64,000 nt of DNA from contig NC_009659.1 in NCBI RefSeq assembly GCF_000013625.1, forward strand, positions 3,410,001 to 3,474,000, read 5' to 3'. The position numbers were made by a program, and so were the translations under genes. Of the stretch, positions 1-8,426 are shown in pieces (within the stretch, counting starts at the first letter, position 1; each line of letters opens with the position of its first letter). Below the pieces are notes generated by a model. It worked only from the letters and a program-made list of their open reading frames with translations. It was not told where the DNA came from and searched no databases. Origin of the DNA: Janthinobacterium sp. Marseille (GTDB lineage: Bacteria > Pseudomonadota > Gammaproteobacteria > Burkholderiales > Burkholderiaceae_D).

Positions 1-1
1 C

Positions 2-718
2 TTGTTGACGGTGCCAACCGCAGAGTTAACCGTAGGCCTTTTGCTTGGATTAACGCGCCATGTCATGGCTGGTGACGATCATGTCCGAAGCGGGACGTTT
101 CATGGCTGGCGACCGAAGCTTTATGGTGCTGGCCTGGCTGGCAGCACCATAGGAATAATCGGAATGGGACGCGTAGGAAAGGCCATTGCCAAACGACTGT
201 CCGGATTTGAAATGAACGCCGTTTACTGCGACAGCGTTCCGCTCAATCCTGTCGATGAACAAGCATGGAATGCACGGCAAGTATCATTCGATGAATTGCT
301 GACTTGCAGTGATTTTGTTGTTCCCATGCTTCCCATGACGTCTGACACTTTCCATTTGATCGATGCTCATGCAATTTCTAAAATGAGGCGTGGAAGCTAT
401 CTTCTTAATACATCGCGTGGCTCCGTTGTTGATGAAAATGCGGTGGTAGAGGCTTTGAACCAAGGTCATTTGGCAGGATATGCTGCCGATGTATTTGAAA
501 TGGAAGAATGGGCACGCCCAGACCGCCCATTGACGGTGCCACAAGCCTTGCTCAACAATCGGACGCAAACACTTTTTACCCCTCATGTGGGCTCTGGCGT
601 AAAAAAAGTACGGCTGGAAATCGAGCGATATTCTGCTCACAGCATTCTGCAGGCTCTTGCCGGGCAACGGCCTGACGGTGCTCTCAATGAACCACTTAAG
701 GCATCAGTCGCGGCGTGA
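2..718 (+). CDS. ptxD: phosphonate (phosphite) dehydrogenase PtxD, 5'-truncated by window edge
   Basis: NAD-dependent oxidation of phosphite to phosphate, in the D-2-hydroxyacid dehydrogenase family. The reading frame is open from the first bases of the window. By recalled comparison with Pseudomonas stutzeri PtxD (336 residues), about 98 N-terminal residues lie outside, so the TTG at 2 encodes Leu and is not the start. Visible features: LTVPTAEL and the [18 protein letters not shown] stretch typical of PtxD, the Rossmann motif [11 protein letters not shown], an acidic residue (YCD) where NAD specificity is set, and the catalytic Arg (TSRGSVVDE), Glu (DVFEMEEW) and His (FTPHVGS). The C-terminal [22 protein letters not shown] also matches PtxD rather than generic hydroxyacid dehydrogenases. 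It overlaps the following LysR gene by GTGA, as in ptxD-ptxE. The identification rests on memory of the family, but the motif match is strong. Confidence 0.88.
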   Translation: MLTVPTAELTVGLLLGLTRHVMAGDDHVRSGTFHGWRPKLYGAGLAGSTIGIIGMGRVGKAIAKRLSGFEMNAVYCDSVPLNPVDEQAWNARQVSFDELLTCSDFVVPMLPMTSDTFHLIDAHAISKMRRGSYLLNTSRGSVVDENAVVEALNQGHLAGYAADVFEMEEWARPDRPLTVPQALLNNRTQTLFTPHVGSGVKKVRLEIERYSAHSILQALAGQRPDGALNEPLKASVAA

Positions 719-1572
719 TCGATTTAGAAAAGCTGGAGACATTCCTGACAGTCGCGAAGCATGGCGGATTTCGCGGAGCCGCCATGCATCGTGGACTTTC
801 ACAATCGACATTAACGCAACATATCAAACAGCTGGAGCGATCTTTAAATGCCGTATTGATAGACAGAAGCAATGCCGTAAGCAAACTCACAACCGAGGGG
901 CAAGCGTTACTGCCTTACGCGCAGATGCTGATCGATATTTCTAAAAAGGCCAGCGATCTGTTCCGCAGGTCATCGCTGACAATCGGAGCAAGCTCTAACG
1001 TCGGAATTTATTTGTTACAGCCCTATTTGAAGGAATTTCAGCGGCGTTCCGGTGTCAAGCTGGATATTGTCATTGCCGACAACACAAGTATTGCTGATAA
1101 ATTGCAAAGACTGGAGATTGACGTCGCCGTCATGGAATGGTGGGACAGCCGGTCGGGATTTACTGCAAGCATTTGGCGGTCCGAAGAACTGGTGTTGATC
1201 GTTCCCACATCCCATCCGTGGGCAGGCCGATCTACTATCCAACTCGAAGAGTTGGATGGCATTGAACTGATCGGTGGAGAGAAAGGGACGGGAACCGGCC
1301 GCATCATTGAGAGAATGTTGGGTGCTAGAGATTTGCGTATTAATGTAGCGATGCAACTTGGCAGTACCGAAGCCGTAAAACATGCGGTTAAGGCAGGTCT
1401 TGGCGTCTCAGTGGTATTGGCGGGTGCAGTCACGGATGAAGTTTTGAGTCGCCAGTTTAATGTCTTGCGTATCGACGGAGACACTCTACAAAAAGATATT
1501 TACGTCATACATCGCAATTGCACTTCGGCTGATTCCGTCGAAAGCAAATTCGTAGACTTCCTGCGACAGTAG
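715..1572 (+). CDS. ptxE: LysR-family regulator, PtxE-like
   Basis: 285-residue LysR-type transcription regulator. The N-terminal winged helix-turn-helix reads [32 protein letters not shown] (residues about 10-41). It is followed by the periplasmic-binding-like co-inducer domain (from about residue 85), with the usual [13 protein letters not shown] and EELDGIELI segments. The GTG start at 715 overlaps the ptxD stop (GTGA), which implies translational coupling and one transcript. In known ptxABCDE loci the last gene is the LysR protein PtxE, so position and family support a PtxE-like role. That it regulates phosphite genes is inferred from context, not from sequence. Confidence 0.75.
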   Translation: MIDLEKLETFLTVAKHGGFRGAAMHRGLSQSTLTQHIKQLERSLNAVLIDRSNAVSKLTTEGQALLPYAQMLIDISKKASDLFRRSSLTIGASSNVGIYLLQPYLKEFQRRSGVKLDIVIADNTSIADKLQRLEIDVAVMEWWDSRSGFTASIWRSEELVLIVPTSHPWAGRSTIQLEELDGIELIGGEKGTGTGRIIERMLGARDLRINVAMQLGSTEAVKHAVKAGLGVSVVLAGAVTDEVLSRQFNVLRIDGDTLQKDIYVIHRNCTSADSVESKFVDFLRQ

Positions 1573-2015
1573 CAGTGCGCTTTGCGAAGCATAAGCCGCG
1601 CAGCATTTTGATATCCTCTTCTGAAAAAATTCAGTCCACGTTATTGCTAGGGAGACACGGATTTAATCACTGAGTCTCCCAACCGATTTGCACGCGTAAA
1701 TGTAGTATCAAAATAATCATCAAGATTGCCCTGAAATGATGCCCACGCCGCGAGCCGAGCCAGCTTTTCGTAAGCCGAATACTGGAAGAAGAAAAAACGC
1801 ACGCGCCGCTAGATCTTCCCAGGGAAGATGTAACAGGTGGTGCCGTTCGCGGGCTGCTCCAATACAAGGGCAATTACGGGCAGTCCATTGAAATACTATA
1901 GTGCGATAGTGGCGATATCGACATCCAATCAAGTTTATAAATACACCCAACTCAGAGATATGAACTTCCATAGAATTTATAGAAAAATATTTATTCTTCA
2001 ACGTCCACTTTGGGT
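1573..2015. other. intergenic stretch between ptxE and IS30 copy 1
   Basis: About 440 bases with no convincing gene. A short minus-strand open stretch ends in LEQPANGTTCYIFPGKI (stop at 1809-1811), preceded by a stop 28 codons upstream. It could be the C-terminal remnant of a lost gene, but I do not recognise it. The last 13 bases (2003-2015, gtccactttgggt) form the left half of the palindrome interrupted by the IS30 element. Confidence 0.4.
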
Positions 2016-3242
2016 GGCGGTTTCAACCGGTGGATGCAACAGATTGATAAAACCGTTGAGCCGGTGTTTCGTAGTTTAAGGTTTTTCTCGGTCGTTCATT
2101 GAGTTGTCTGGCAACAGCATTCAATTGAGCCTGCGAGTAACCCGAGATATCCATTCCTTTTGGGAAGTATTGACGCAGCAGGCCATTGGTATTTTCGTTT
2201 GAGCCGCGCTGCCAGGGACTGCGTGGATCGCAGAAATACACCTGGATATCTGTAGCCAGTGTGAAGCGCTTGTGGTCAGCTAGTTCTTTGCCTCGATCCC
2301 ATGTCAGCGATTTATATAATTCCTGCGGTAGCTTGCCCGCATGCTTGATCAGCGCATCAATCACCGTCTGCGTATCTTTGCGAGCGATTTTTACCAACAT
2401 CACATAGCGCGTATGGCGCTCCACCAATGTCGCGATGTGGCTGTTGCCACTTCCAAATAATAAATCACCTTCCCAATGGCCTGGGACCGCACGATCCTCT
2501 ACCGTAGCCGGTCTTTCGCTGATCGAAACAGCATCAATGATCTGGCCGTGATTGTCTGTCTTCTGCGTGTGATGACGTGAACGACGCATGACACGTGTGC
2601 GCCTCAGATGCTCGGTCAGCTCTTTCTTCAGGGCACCGCGTGTCTGGATGAACAAGGTCTTGTAGATAGTTTCGTGAGACACATGCAATTCCTCATTGCC
2701 TGGATGAGTGTATTTGAGCCATCCGGCCACTTGTTGTGGTGACCATCGTTGGCGAAGTTTGGTCGCAACGGCGCTGGCTAGCTGCCGGTTCTGTAAAAGC
2801 TTACAGGGTTTAGGCCGATGCGCGCGGTTCCAGGTGGCTGCATCTGCCTCTGCAGCACGATAGGCTTCAATGCCGCCGTTGCGTTTGATCTCCCGACTGA
2901 TTGTCGATGTTGCCCGTTCCAGGTTCTTGGCGATGGTGCGCATCGAGTCACCAGCGACAATCGAACGGGAGATTTCTTCACGCTCGGCCAGTGTCAATGC
3001 CGTACTGGATCGAATGCGTGGCGGTGGTCGAATCCCACCGCTCTTGGCCAGAATGCGCTGGACAGAGGAATGGTTTCGATCGAAGAGCTGGGCAATCTGC
3101 TGGAGAGATTCTCCCTTCTTCCAGCGATCCCACATCAAAGCCTTTTGGCTATCGGTATAGATGATCCTTGTTCGGCGAACCATGACACACTCCCGCTATC
3201 TGCATAGCCTTTAGTGTGTTGCATTCACCGGTTGAAACCGCC
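2016..3242 (-). mobile_element. IS30-family insertion sequence, copy 1 (1227 bp)
   Basis: The element is bounded by inverted ends: GGCGGTTTCAACCGGTG at the left (from 2016) and its complement ending at 3242. The IR arms differ at one position (GGTGGATGCAAC against GGTGAATGCAAC). A single transposase gene on the minus strand fills it. The flanks form the two halves of a palindrome (left ...CACTTTGGGT, right ACCCAAAGCGGACATTC). Because that palindrome extends the terminal repeats, the exact ends are ambiguous by about 2 bp, and a clean 2-bp target duplication cannot be read. The length equals that of copy 2 at 13878-15104. Confidence 0.88.
2023..3183 (-). CDS. IS30-family transposase, copy 1
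   Basis: 386-residue DDE transposase. The N-terminal helix-turn-helix regions are KGESLQQIAQLFDRNHSSVQRIL (residues about 18-40) and a second HTH near SMRTIAKNLERATSTISREIKRNGG. The catalytic core has the IS30 pattern: GHWEGDLLFG (first Asp), then TWDRGKELADHKRFT (second Asp), then SPWQRGSNENTNGLLRQYFPKG (Glu). Length and order are normal for the family, and no frameshift is seen, so the gene appears intact. It is nearly identical to the second copy at 13885-15045, with scattered substitutions (for example ATVEDRA against AGVEDRA). The ATG at 3183 lies about 60 bp inside the right end. Confidence 0.95.
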   Translation of the reverse strand: MVRRTRIIYTDSQKALMWDRWKKGESLQQIAQLFDRNHSSVQRILAKSGGIRPPPRIRSSTALTLAEREEISRSIVAGDSMRTIAKNLERATSTISREIKRNGGIEAYRAAEADAATWNRAHRPKPCKLLQNRQLASAVATKLRQRWSPQQVAGWLKYTHPGNEELHVSHETIYKTLFIQTRGALKKELTEHLRRTRVMRRSRHHTQKTDNHGQIIDAVSISERPATVEDRAVPGHWEGDLLFGSGNSHIATLVERHTRYVMLVKIARKDTQTVIDALIKHAGKLPQELYKSLTWDRGKELADHKRFTLATDIQVYFCDPRSPWQRGSNENTNGLLRQYFPKGMDISGYSQAQLNAVARQLNERPRKTLNYETPAQRFYQSVASTG

Positions 3243-3268
3243 ACCCAAAGCGGACATTCATGAAGAGG

Positions 3269-3544
3269 TTAAAACCTCGGCCAACCTCGGATCAGAGATA
3301 TAAAACTGTAATACCTATAACGGAAGTCGCGATTTGAGGCGACAGAGGTACGCAATCTTTCTAGGTCTACAGAACAAGGCGTGTCTCCCCTGAAGGGTAG
3401 GTCCAGAGTTTCATCAAGCGAGGCATTTAGCAAAAGCAAAATCTCCGGTAAACAGGTACAAGCTGTTTGCAGGTTATCGTCCGTCTCTATGCATTTCATT
3501 AGATTCAAAGCTTGTTGCCGTACCGCGGCTTTGTCTATTTCCAT
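3269..3544 (-). CDS. small hypothetical protein downstream of chrA
   Basis: Predicted 91-residue protein starting MEIDKAAVRQQALNLMK. I chose the ATG at 3544 because an AGGTGG stretch lies a suitable distance before it. The frame stays open upstream to 3652, but that start has no visible ribosome site. The sequence is mostly helical in character, with a CTCLPEILLLLNASLDE segment, no signal peptide and no recognisable domain. It ends 26 bp from IS copy 1, so it is not cut by the element. It is on the same strand as chrA and chrB and could be the end of that transcript. It may equally be non-coding. Confidence 0.35.
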   Translation of the reverse strand: MEIDKAAVRQQALNLMKCIETDDNLQTACTCLPEILLLLNASLDETLDLPFRGDTPCSVDLERLRTSVASNRDFRYRYYSFISLIRGWPRF

Positions 3545-3689
3545 CAACCAACCACCTGCATTCAGTAGACTGGTATTGGATGAGATGGAAATATCCTTCT
3601 TCAAATCGGCATTTGCTACATTCCGACTCCATCTTTTGAACTCGTTTGTCATTTGCGGTCAGCCGTGTAGGCCAGATAACGTAAATGAA

Positions 3690-5063
3690 TCAAACTGCAA
3701 AAACTGTTTTCAAGATTAGTCCCATCACTGCGCTGGCCGCGATGACGTGGATCACATTGCGTTTGTAGCGAACCAATGCAATTGCAGCAGCAATTGACAT
3801 AAGTGCAGCGATCCAGTCGAAGGCGCCTGCGAAGCCTTGCGGCCATAGGACGTGATAGGCGAAGAACACCGCCAGGTTAAGAATGACGCCAACGACGGCG
3901 GCCGTAATACCACTTAATGGCGCGGTGAACTTCAGATTGCCATGAGTCGATTCGACCAATGGACCGCCAGCCAAAATAAAGATAAACGATGGCAGAAATG
4001 TGAACCATGTCACGAGCACTGCTGCGGTAGCTCCAGCAAGAAACTGTAAATCAGGGCCGAATACAGCTTGTACATAAGCGCCAACAAATCCTACAAACGC
4101 CACCACCATGATGAGTGGGCCAGGGTTAGCTTCACCCAAGGCCAAGCCGTCAATCATCTGCGTTGGCGTCAGCCAGTTGTAATGCCCGATCGCACCTTGG
4201 TAAATGTAAGGCAATACGGCATAGGCACCGCCAAAAGTCAGCAGTGCCGCTTTCGTAAAGAACCATCCCATTTGCGTCAACGTGTGGTCCCAACCGAATC
4301 GCAGCGTCAAGACAGCCATCGGGACACACCACAGTACCCCACCTACGATCAGTATCTTCGTCAATCCAAACCAACGGAATTGCGCATGTTCAGGTGTCGG
4401 CGTGTCATCGTCGATCAATGCCGGGCCATACGATTTTTTTGATTCGCCGTGACCACCGCCTACTGTAAATTTGTTCGGAATATAGCGGCCACCGAGATAA
4501 CCAATGAGCGCTGCTGTTGCAACGATGACAGGGAAAGGTACGTTCATTGCAAAGATGGCGACAAATGATGCGGCGGCAATTGCCCACATCAGATTGTTCT
4601 TCAAAGCGCGCGAACCAATACGATGAACGGCGTGTACAACAACCGCGGTAATCGCAGGCTTGATGCCGTAAAACAAACCTGCAATCAGAGGCACATGACC
4701 GTAAGCGATATACAGCCAAGATAGCGCGATCAGAAAAAATAGTGATGGCAGCACGAACAGCACACCAGCGGCAATGCCGCCTTTGGTACGGTGCATTAGC
4801 CATCCCATATAAGTCGCGAGCTGTTGCCCTTCCGGTCCGGGTAGCAGCATGCAATAGTTCAGCGCATGGAGAAACCGCCTCTCACTGATCCAGCGCCGCT
4901 GCTCGACCAATTCTCTGTGCATGAGTGAGATTTGCGCAGCAGGACCACCGAAACCGATGAAACCTAACTTGAACCACAGCTTAAGTGCTTCCCAGAACGG
5001 AACCTCAGTAGGTCTCGCGACTTCCTCAGCTGATTCGACCTGCGTGGATACAGTGGTACTCAT
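3690..5063 (-). CDS. chrA: chromate efflux transporter ChrA
   Basis: 457-residue inner-membrane chromate exporter of the long (two-domain) CHR family. The two homologous halves each carry the family motif: GFIGFGGPAAQISLMHRELVEQ near residue 35 and LTFGGAYAVLPYI near residue 275. PGPEGQQLATYMGW in the first half and NPGPLIMVVAFVG in the second are also family signatures. There are about 10-12 hydrophobic segments. It expels chromate, which enters through sulfate uptake, from the cytoplasm. The ATG overlaps the chrB stop by four bases (ATGA), so the two genes are translationally coupled. The protein is full length. Confidence 0.95.
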   Translation of the reverse strand: MSTTVSTQVESAEEVARPTEVPFWEALKLWFKLGFIGFGGPAAQISLMHRELVEQRRWISERRFLHALNYCMLLPGPEGQQLATYMGWLMHRTKGGIAAGVLFVLPSLFFLIALSWLYIAYGHVPLIAGLFYGIKPAITAVVVHAVHRIGSRALKNNLMWAIAAASFVAIFAMNVPFPVIVATAALIGYLGGRYIPNKFTVGGGHGESKKSYGPALIDDDTPTPEHAQFRWFGLTKILIVGGVLWCVPMAVLTLRFGWDHTLTQMGWFFTKAALLTFGGAYAVLPYIYQGAIGHYNWLTPTQMIDGLALGEANPGPLIMVVAFVGFVGAYVQAVFGPDLQFLAGATAAVLVTWFTFLPSFIFILAGGPLVESTHGNLKFTAPLSGITAAVVGVILNLAVFFAYHVLWPQGFAGAFDWIAALMSIAAAIALVRYKRNVIHVIAASAVMGLILKTVFAV

Positions 5064-5992
5064 GTAGAAATGTCCTGTTCAAAATTGGTTATCAGGGCAT
5101 CAAAAATGCCTGACGCTATGGCTAAAAGTTGATCGTCATCGGTAATGGTTGCGCGCACGCCTGCCAATACACGTTCGATACCACTGGCTTCTGGCGGCTG
5201 TATGCCACCGGCATCAATAAAATGGACAATGGCACCGAGCCGTGAGAGCGAGGGTGAGTCCAGGCCAAAGCTTGATAACAAGGTCTCGAACGTGACCTTG
5301 GCCCCGACATGAGAGAACGTCGCGCCGTCAAAATCGAATCCCAAAGCATCAGGCGGACAATCTGCAGGCGAGGCCACCCACAAGATCTGCGCATCGGCAT
5401 CGATAAAGCGACGAATCAGCCATGCACTTGCAAGACGATCCATCCATGGACGAGCACGTGTCGCCCAAGTGCGGCCGCGATAATCGGCAAGTGATAACCG
5501 AGGAATCTCTCCTGAAATGGAATGCGGTTCGTCCGGCGATAACGTGCGAATCGCGGAGGTCTCTAACTCCAGCAATGCTGCAGCGGTTTGCTTTTGCGAT
5601 TCACTAGAAAAGAAGTCGATAGCGACTAACTGGTCAAATGTTTTACGCAATTTGCGTGCTTGCTTCAGTGCTTCATTCGCAGTCTCGTCGTTGAGCTTGG
5701 CACGATGCAGAGCAATTTCAGCTGACAACTCTGCGAACTCTGTTGAACGGTCAAACAAAGTAACGAACGCTTCGTTATCGGTATTCGTCTGCAGTAAATG
5801 CGTCGTGCCGCCATTCTTGTCGATATCGTCGGCGATTTCTGAGAGCGTCTCCTTGTTGACACCTTGTTCAGGCAATAGATACACACCATCACGCAAAACC
5901 GCAGCACCGGACGATTTGAGCGCCCGCCATGCCCGCATTCGCGCCGTAGCGTTTTCAGTCGGCAGGGTCAGAATCAGTAGTATCCATTTCAT
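5060..5992 (-). CDS. chrB: chromate resistance regulator ChrB
   Basis: 310-residue ChrB-family protein encoded directly before chrA (four-base overlap). The N-terminal part (WILLILTLPTENATARMRAWRALKSSGAAVLRDGVYLLPE) is the ChrB N-terminal domain. The C-terminal part has the ChrB core RTWATRARPWMDRLASAWLIRRFIDADAQILWV and FDFDGATFSHVGAKVTFETLL. Family knowledge: ChrB is needed for full chromate resistance and acts as a chromate-responsive regulator of chr genes. Arg and Lys residues of the RTWATRARPWMDRLAS region are conserved in the family. The start at 5992 is supported by the family N-terminus. Confidence 0.92.
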   Translation of the reverse strand: MKWILLILTLPTENATARMRAWRALKSSGAAVLRDGVYLLPEQGVNKETLSEIADDIDKNGGTTHLLQTNTDNEAFVTLFDRSTEFAELSAEIALHRAKLNDETANEALKQARKLRKTFDQLVAIDFFSSESQKQTAAALLELETSAIRTLSPDEPHSISGEIPRLSLADYRGRTWATRARPWMDRLASAWLIRRFIDADAQILWVASPADCPPDALGFDFDGATFSHVGAKVTFETLLSSFGLDSPSLSRLGAIVHFIDAGGIQPPEASGIERVLAGVRATITDDDQLLAIASGIFDALITNFEQDIST

Positions 5993-5994
5993 AT

Positions 5995-6032
5995 TGGTAG
6001 CTTTCTCTACAATTATGTATTGAACTCTACCA
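5995..6032. promoter_or_regulatory. candidate chrB operator / promoter region
   Basis: Immediately upstream of chrB there are two CTCTAC direct repeats 20 bp apart (6005-6010 and 6025-6030). They are enclosed by a TGGTAG / CTACCA inverted pair (5995-6000 and 6027-6032). The position fits a repressor site controlling chrBA. This is pattern-based only; no known ChrB consensus was checked. Confidence 0.3.
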
Positions 6033-6150
6033 TATAAATTGGCGGATGCAAGGTCCGTGAGTTTGATCGAAGGAGCCTTAGCAACGGCGGACGTTCATTG
6101 GCTATAACCAAGTCGAGCCGATATTGAATAGGTTTAACGTAGAAATTAGT

Positions 6151-6159
6151 TGCTATAAT
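6151..6159 (+). promoter_or_regulatory. extended -10 promoter of the heavy-metal efflux operon
   Basis: TGCTATAAT (TATAAT hexamer at 6154-6159 with an upstream TGn) lies about 30 bp before the first efflux-locus gene. No good -35 is visible at the expected distance, which is common for extended -10 promoters and for activated metal-resistance promoters. Confidence 0.5.
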
Positions 6160-6188
6160 CAGCCCACTATTTGGTCTGCGAGAACTTC

Positions 6189-6545
6189 GTGCGTCGTTAT
6201 TTCTGCATTTTCCTGTTGATGCTTTTGCCCTTACATAGCTTTGCTATGCAAGGAGCTTGGCTGTCGTCCGGAAGCGCATACGACCTTTCGCACGAACTGG
6301 TGCATCAGGAAGGTATCAATCATCATCATGGCGATGACGGCTCAATTCATTACGATGACTCAAGCGAATCAGCCCAGCATTTCTCGGATCACGCCGCATC
6401 GGGACAGAGCGCAACTTTGCCTGCTAGCGTTACACCGTTAAGTCCACTGATTGCGTTCATCGTTGTTGAGTCAGAACGCAACTATTTTCATATACCAAAT
6501 CCTCATCTCGAACGTCCACAGCGACCTCCCTCATCCCTCGGTTAA
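6189..6545 (+). CDS. CzcI-like small periplasmic protein
   Basis: 118-residue exported protein. The GTG at 6189 gives MRRYFCIFLLMLLPLHSFA, a signal peptide like that of Cupriavidus CzcI; the frame is open six codons further upstream to a TTG at 6171. The mature part is rich in His and acidic residues (QEGINHHHGDDGSIHYDDS) and so plausibly binds metal. The end PHLERPQRPPSSLG resembles the CzcI C-terminal Arg-Pro motif. It is the first gene of the RND efflux locus, the place czcI occupies in czcICBA. Its function is thought to be periplasmic metal sensing or modulation. Length and layout fit, but overall similarity to CzcI is modest. Confidence 0.6.
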   Translation: MRRYFCIFLLMLLPLHSFAMQGAWLSSGSAYDLSHELVHQEGINHHHGDDGSIHYDDSSESAQHFSDHAASGQSATLPASVTPLSPLIAFIVVESERNYFHIPNPHLERPQRPPSSLG

Positions 6546-6654
6546 TCTACCGAGGGTATTGCCTTTTTAATATTTATTAAACTCCGCACGGAAGTATTCC
6601 GTTTGGCATGTGCATACCTTCGGTTCACCTTTTTGGTTACCGAATGGAGATCGC

Positions 6655-7869
6655 ATGTTTGCCAGTTCTATATTTTGTCGTTTATGTCTTTTAGCCGCAT
6701 TGGTGCTTACAGCACCTATAGCCCTATCTGAATCCAATACGCCGCTCTCGATTGCAGTGGATGCCGCCTGGCAAAGATCGCCTTTGGCTCGTACGCTTGA
6801 AGCCCGCCGAGGCGAGTCTGTTGCAGGCCAGGAATCAGCGCAATCTTGGATTGCCGGCTCCCCTTCAGTTGGCTTATCCCAACGCAATGACCGCGGAAGC
6901 AATCAAACCGGTTATCGCGAAACAGAGGTTTCTGTTTCCGCACCGATTTGGTTGCCAGGCCAGAGATCAGCACGAGAGTCCTTGGCCACTGTCAACGCTG
7001 AAGAGTTAGAAGCGCAAATAGCGCAAACGCGCCTAGCTATCGCCGGCGAGGTACGCGAACAGCTATGGGCAGTTGCTGCCGCTCGCGAAGAGCTGGCGGA
7101 GGTGCAGGATCATCAGCGTCACCTTGACGCACTCTCTGGTGATGTCATGCGTCGTGTAAAAGCGGGAGACCTTGCTCGCACTGATGGTTTGCTCGCACAG
7201 CAAGAAGTCCTCGCTGCAAAAAGTGCAATCACCGTCGCACAGACTCGGCTACAAGTTGCAACGGCCCGCTACGTTACGCTAACCGGCCAGCAAAGCATCC
7301 CGTCCCCTGTACCTGAACCTATTGCAGTATCAATGCAAGAGCCGCATCCCCGAATGCTGTTTGCGCGTAAATCAATACAGCGTTCGCAAGCGTCTCTTCA
7401 TGCAGTGAACTCGACGCGTAGCGACCCACCTACTGTTGGCTTATTAATGCGACGTGAACAAGATGGGTTGGTGAGCGGGTCCACCCAGAGTGTCGGAATT
7501 GCTGTCCAGATTCCATTCGGAACAAATGCGCGCAACCTTCCATTAGAGTCGGCAGCACTCACCAAAATCGAAACCGCTAGAGCAGAAGCAGCGCAAACCG
7601 AGAGCATCCTTCAAAGCGATATAGAACTGGCACGCCAACAACTAACAGCCGCCGAGCAAGGGCTGCAAGCTGCTTCGGAGCGTGCCGCGCTTACACGAGA
7701 ACATACCGAGCTGATTGCCAAGTCATTTCGTATGGGCGAACGTGGATTGAACGATCTATTACGGTCTCATGCACTCAGCCATGAAGCTGATGTAAGTGAA
7801 AGACAGCAGAAAGTCGCAGTGGGACTAGCCCATGCGCGTTTAAATCAAGCCTTAGGAATACTCCCGTGA
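6655..7869 (+). CDS. TolC-family outer membrane factor, CzcC-like
   Basis: 404-residue outer membrane channel component of the tripartite efflux system. The ATG at 6655 was chosen over an upstream in-frame ATG at 6610 because GGAG precedes it and it begins directly with a signal peptide (MFASSIFCRLCLLAALVLTAPIALSES). The body shows the long heptad-rich helices of the OEP family, with two related halves: LEARRGESVAGQESAQSW and later IELARQQLTAAEQGLQAASERAALTREHTELIAKSFRMGE. It ends by overlapping the next gene (GTGA). It should form the exit duct for the fusion protein and pump encoded downstream. Confidence 0.87.
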   Translation: MFASSIFCRLCLLAALVLTAPIALSESNTPLSIAVDAAWQRSPLARTLEARRGESVAGQESAQSWIAGSPSVGLSQRNDRGSNQTGYRETEVSVSAPIWLPGQRSARESLATVNAEELEAQIAQTRLAIAGEVREQLWAVAAAREELAEVQDHQRHLDALSGDVMRRVKAGDLARTDGLLAQQEVLAAKSAITVAQTRLQVATARYVTLTGQQSIPSPVPEPIAVSMQEPHPRMLFARKSIQRSQASLHAVNSTRSDPPTVGLLMRREQDGLVSGSTQSVGIAVQIPFGTNARNLPLESAALTKIETARAEAAQTESILQSDIELARQQLTAAEQGLQAASERAALTREHTELIAKSFRMGERGLNDLLRSHALSHEADVSERQQKVAVGLAHARLNQALGILP

Positions 7870-8426
7870 AGCTACTCAAATTTTGTATTTTATATTTTGT
7901 GCTGACCATGTCAGCTGTTGCCGCACCAGGTGCACATGGTCCAGATGGCGAGCATCTGGATGGCGCCTCTGGACACACACATCGTGACGCGGGACCTCGT
8001 GTTGAAACTTTCACTGAGTCATTTGAATTGGTCGGCCGCCTGCAAGCAGACGAGCTATCGATCTTGATCGACCGTTACGAAACCAACGAGCCAGTGCTCA
8101 ATGCAAAGTTAGAGGTTGATTTAAACGGCTTGAAAGTGCTTGCAAAGTTTCATAGTGATCACGGCGACTATGCAGTCAGTGACGAACGTATGTTGAAGGC
8201 GCTAGCTGCACCGGGAAAGCATTCGCTTCTCTTCACGTTATCTACAGCTAACGAAAGTGATTTGCTGGAAGGCACGCTCACGGTAGCAAGCGAGGTTGAT
8301 GCAGACGACCACTCACATTTTCCATGGGCATGGAGTGCTGTGGGCTTATTCGCGGTAGCCGTACTGCTATACGCGATCATCAGATTCCGCCGCCGCAAAA
8401 AATCGACAGGAAATAATCATGCATAA
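7866..8426 (+). CDS. membrane-anchored His-rich accessory protein of the RND efflux operon
   Basis: 186-residue protein of unknown family. It starts at GTG 7866, overlapping the upstream stop, and its end overlaps the fusion-protein start by 8 bp, so it is embedded in the operon. It has a signal peptide (MKLLKFCILYFVLTMSAVA), then a mature N-terminus [20 protein letters not shown] rich in His and acidic residues. A periplasmic beta-type domain follows, then one membrane helix near the C-terminus (WAWSAVGLFAVAVLLYAIIRF) and a basic cytoplasmic tail RRRKKS. The [14 protein letters not shown] motif is repeated in the adjacent fusion protein. It probably delivers or senses the metal in the periplasm; that role is inferred. 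Confidence 0.8.
   Translation: MKLLKFCILYFVLTMSAVAAPGAHGPDGEHLDGASGHTHRDAGPRVETFTESFELVGRLQADELSILIDRYETNEPVLNAKLEVDLNGLKVLAKFHSDHGDYAVSDERMLKALAAPGKHSLLFTLSTANESDLLEGTLTVASEVDADDHSHFPWAWSAVGLFAVAVLLYAIIRFRRRKKSTGNNHA

Noticed and set aside
6081..6105. GGCGGACGTTCATTGGC as a further copy of the IS30-target palindrome
   Set aside because: Only one arm is similar (GCGGACgTTCA); the other arm is missing, so it cannot be called a member of the repeat family.
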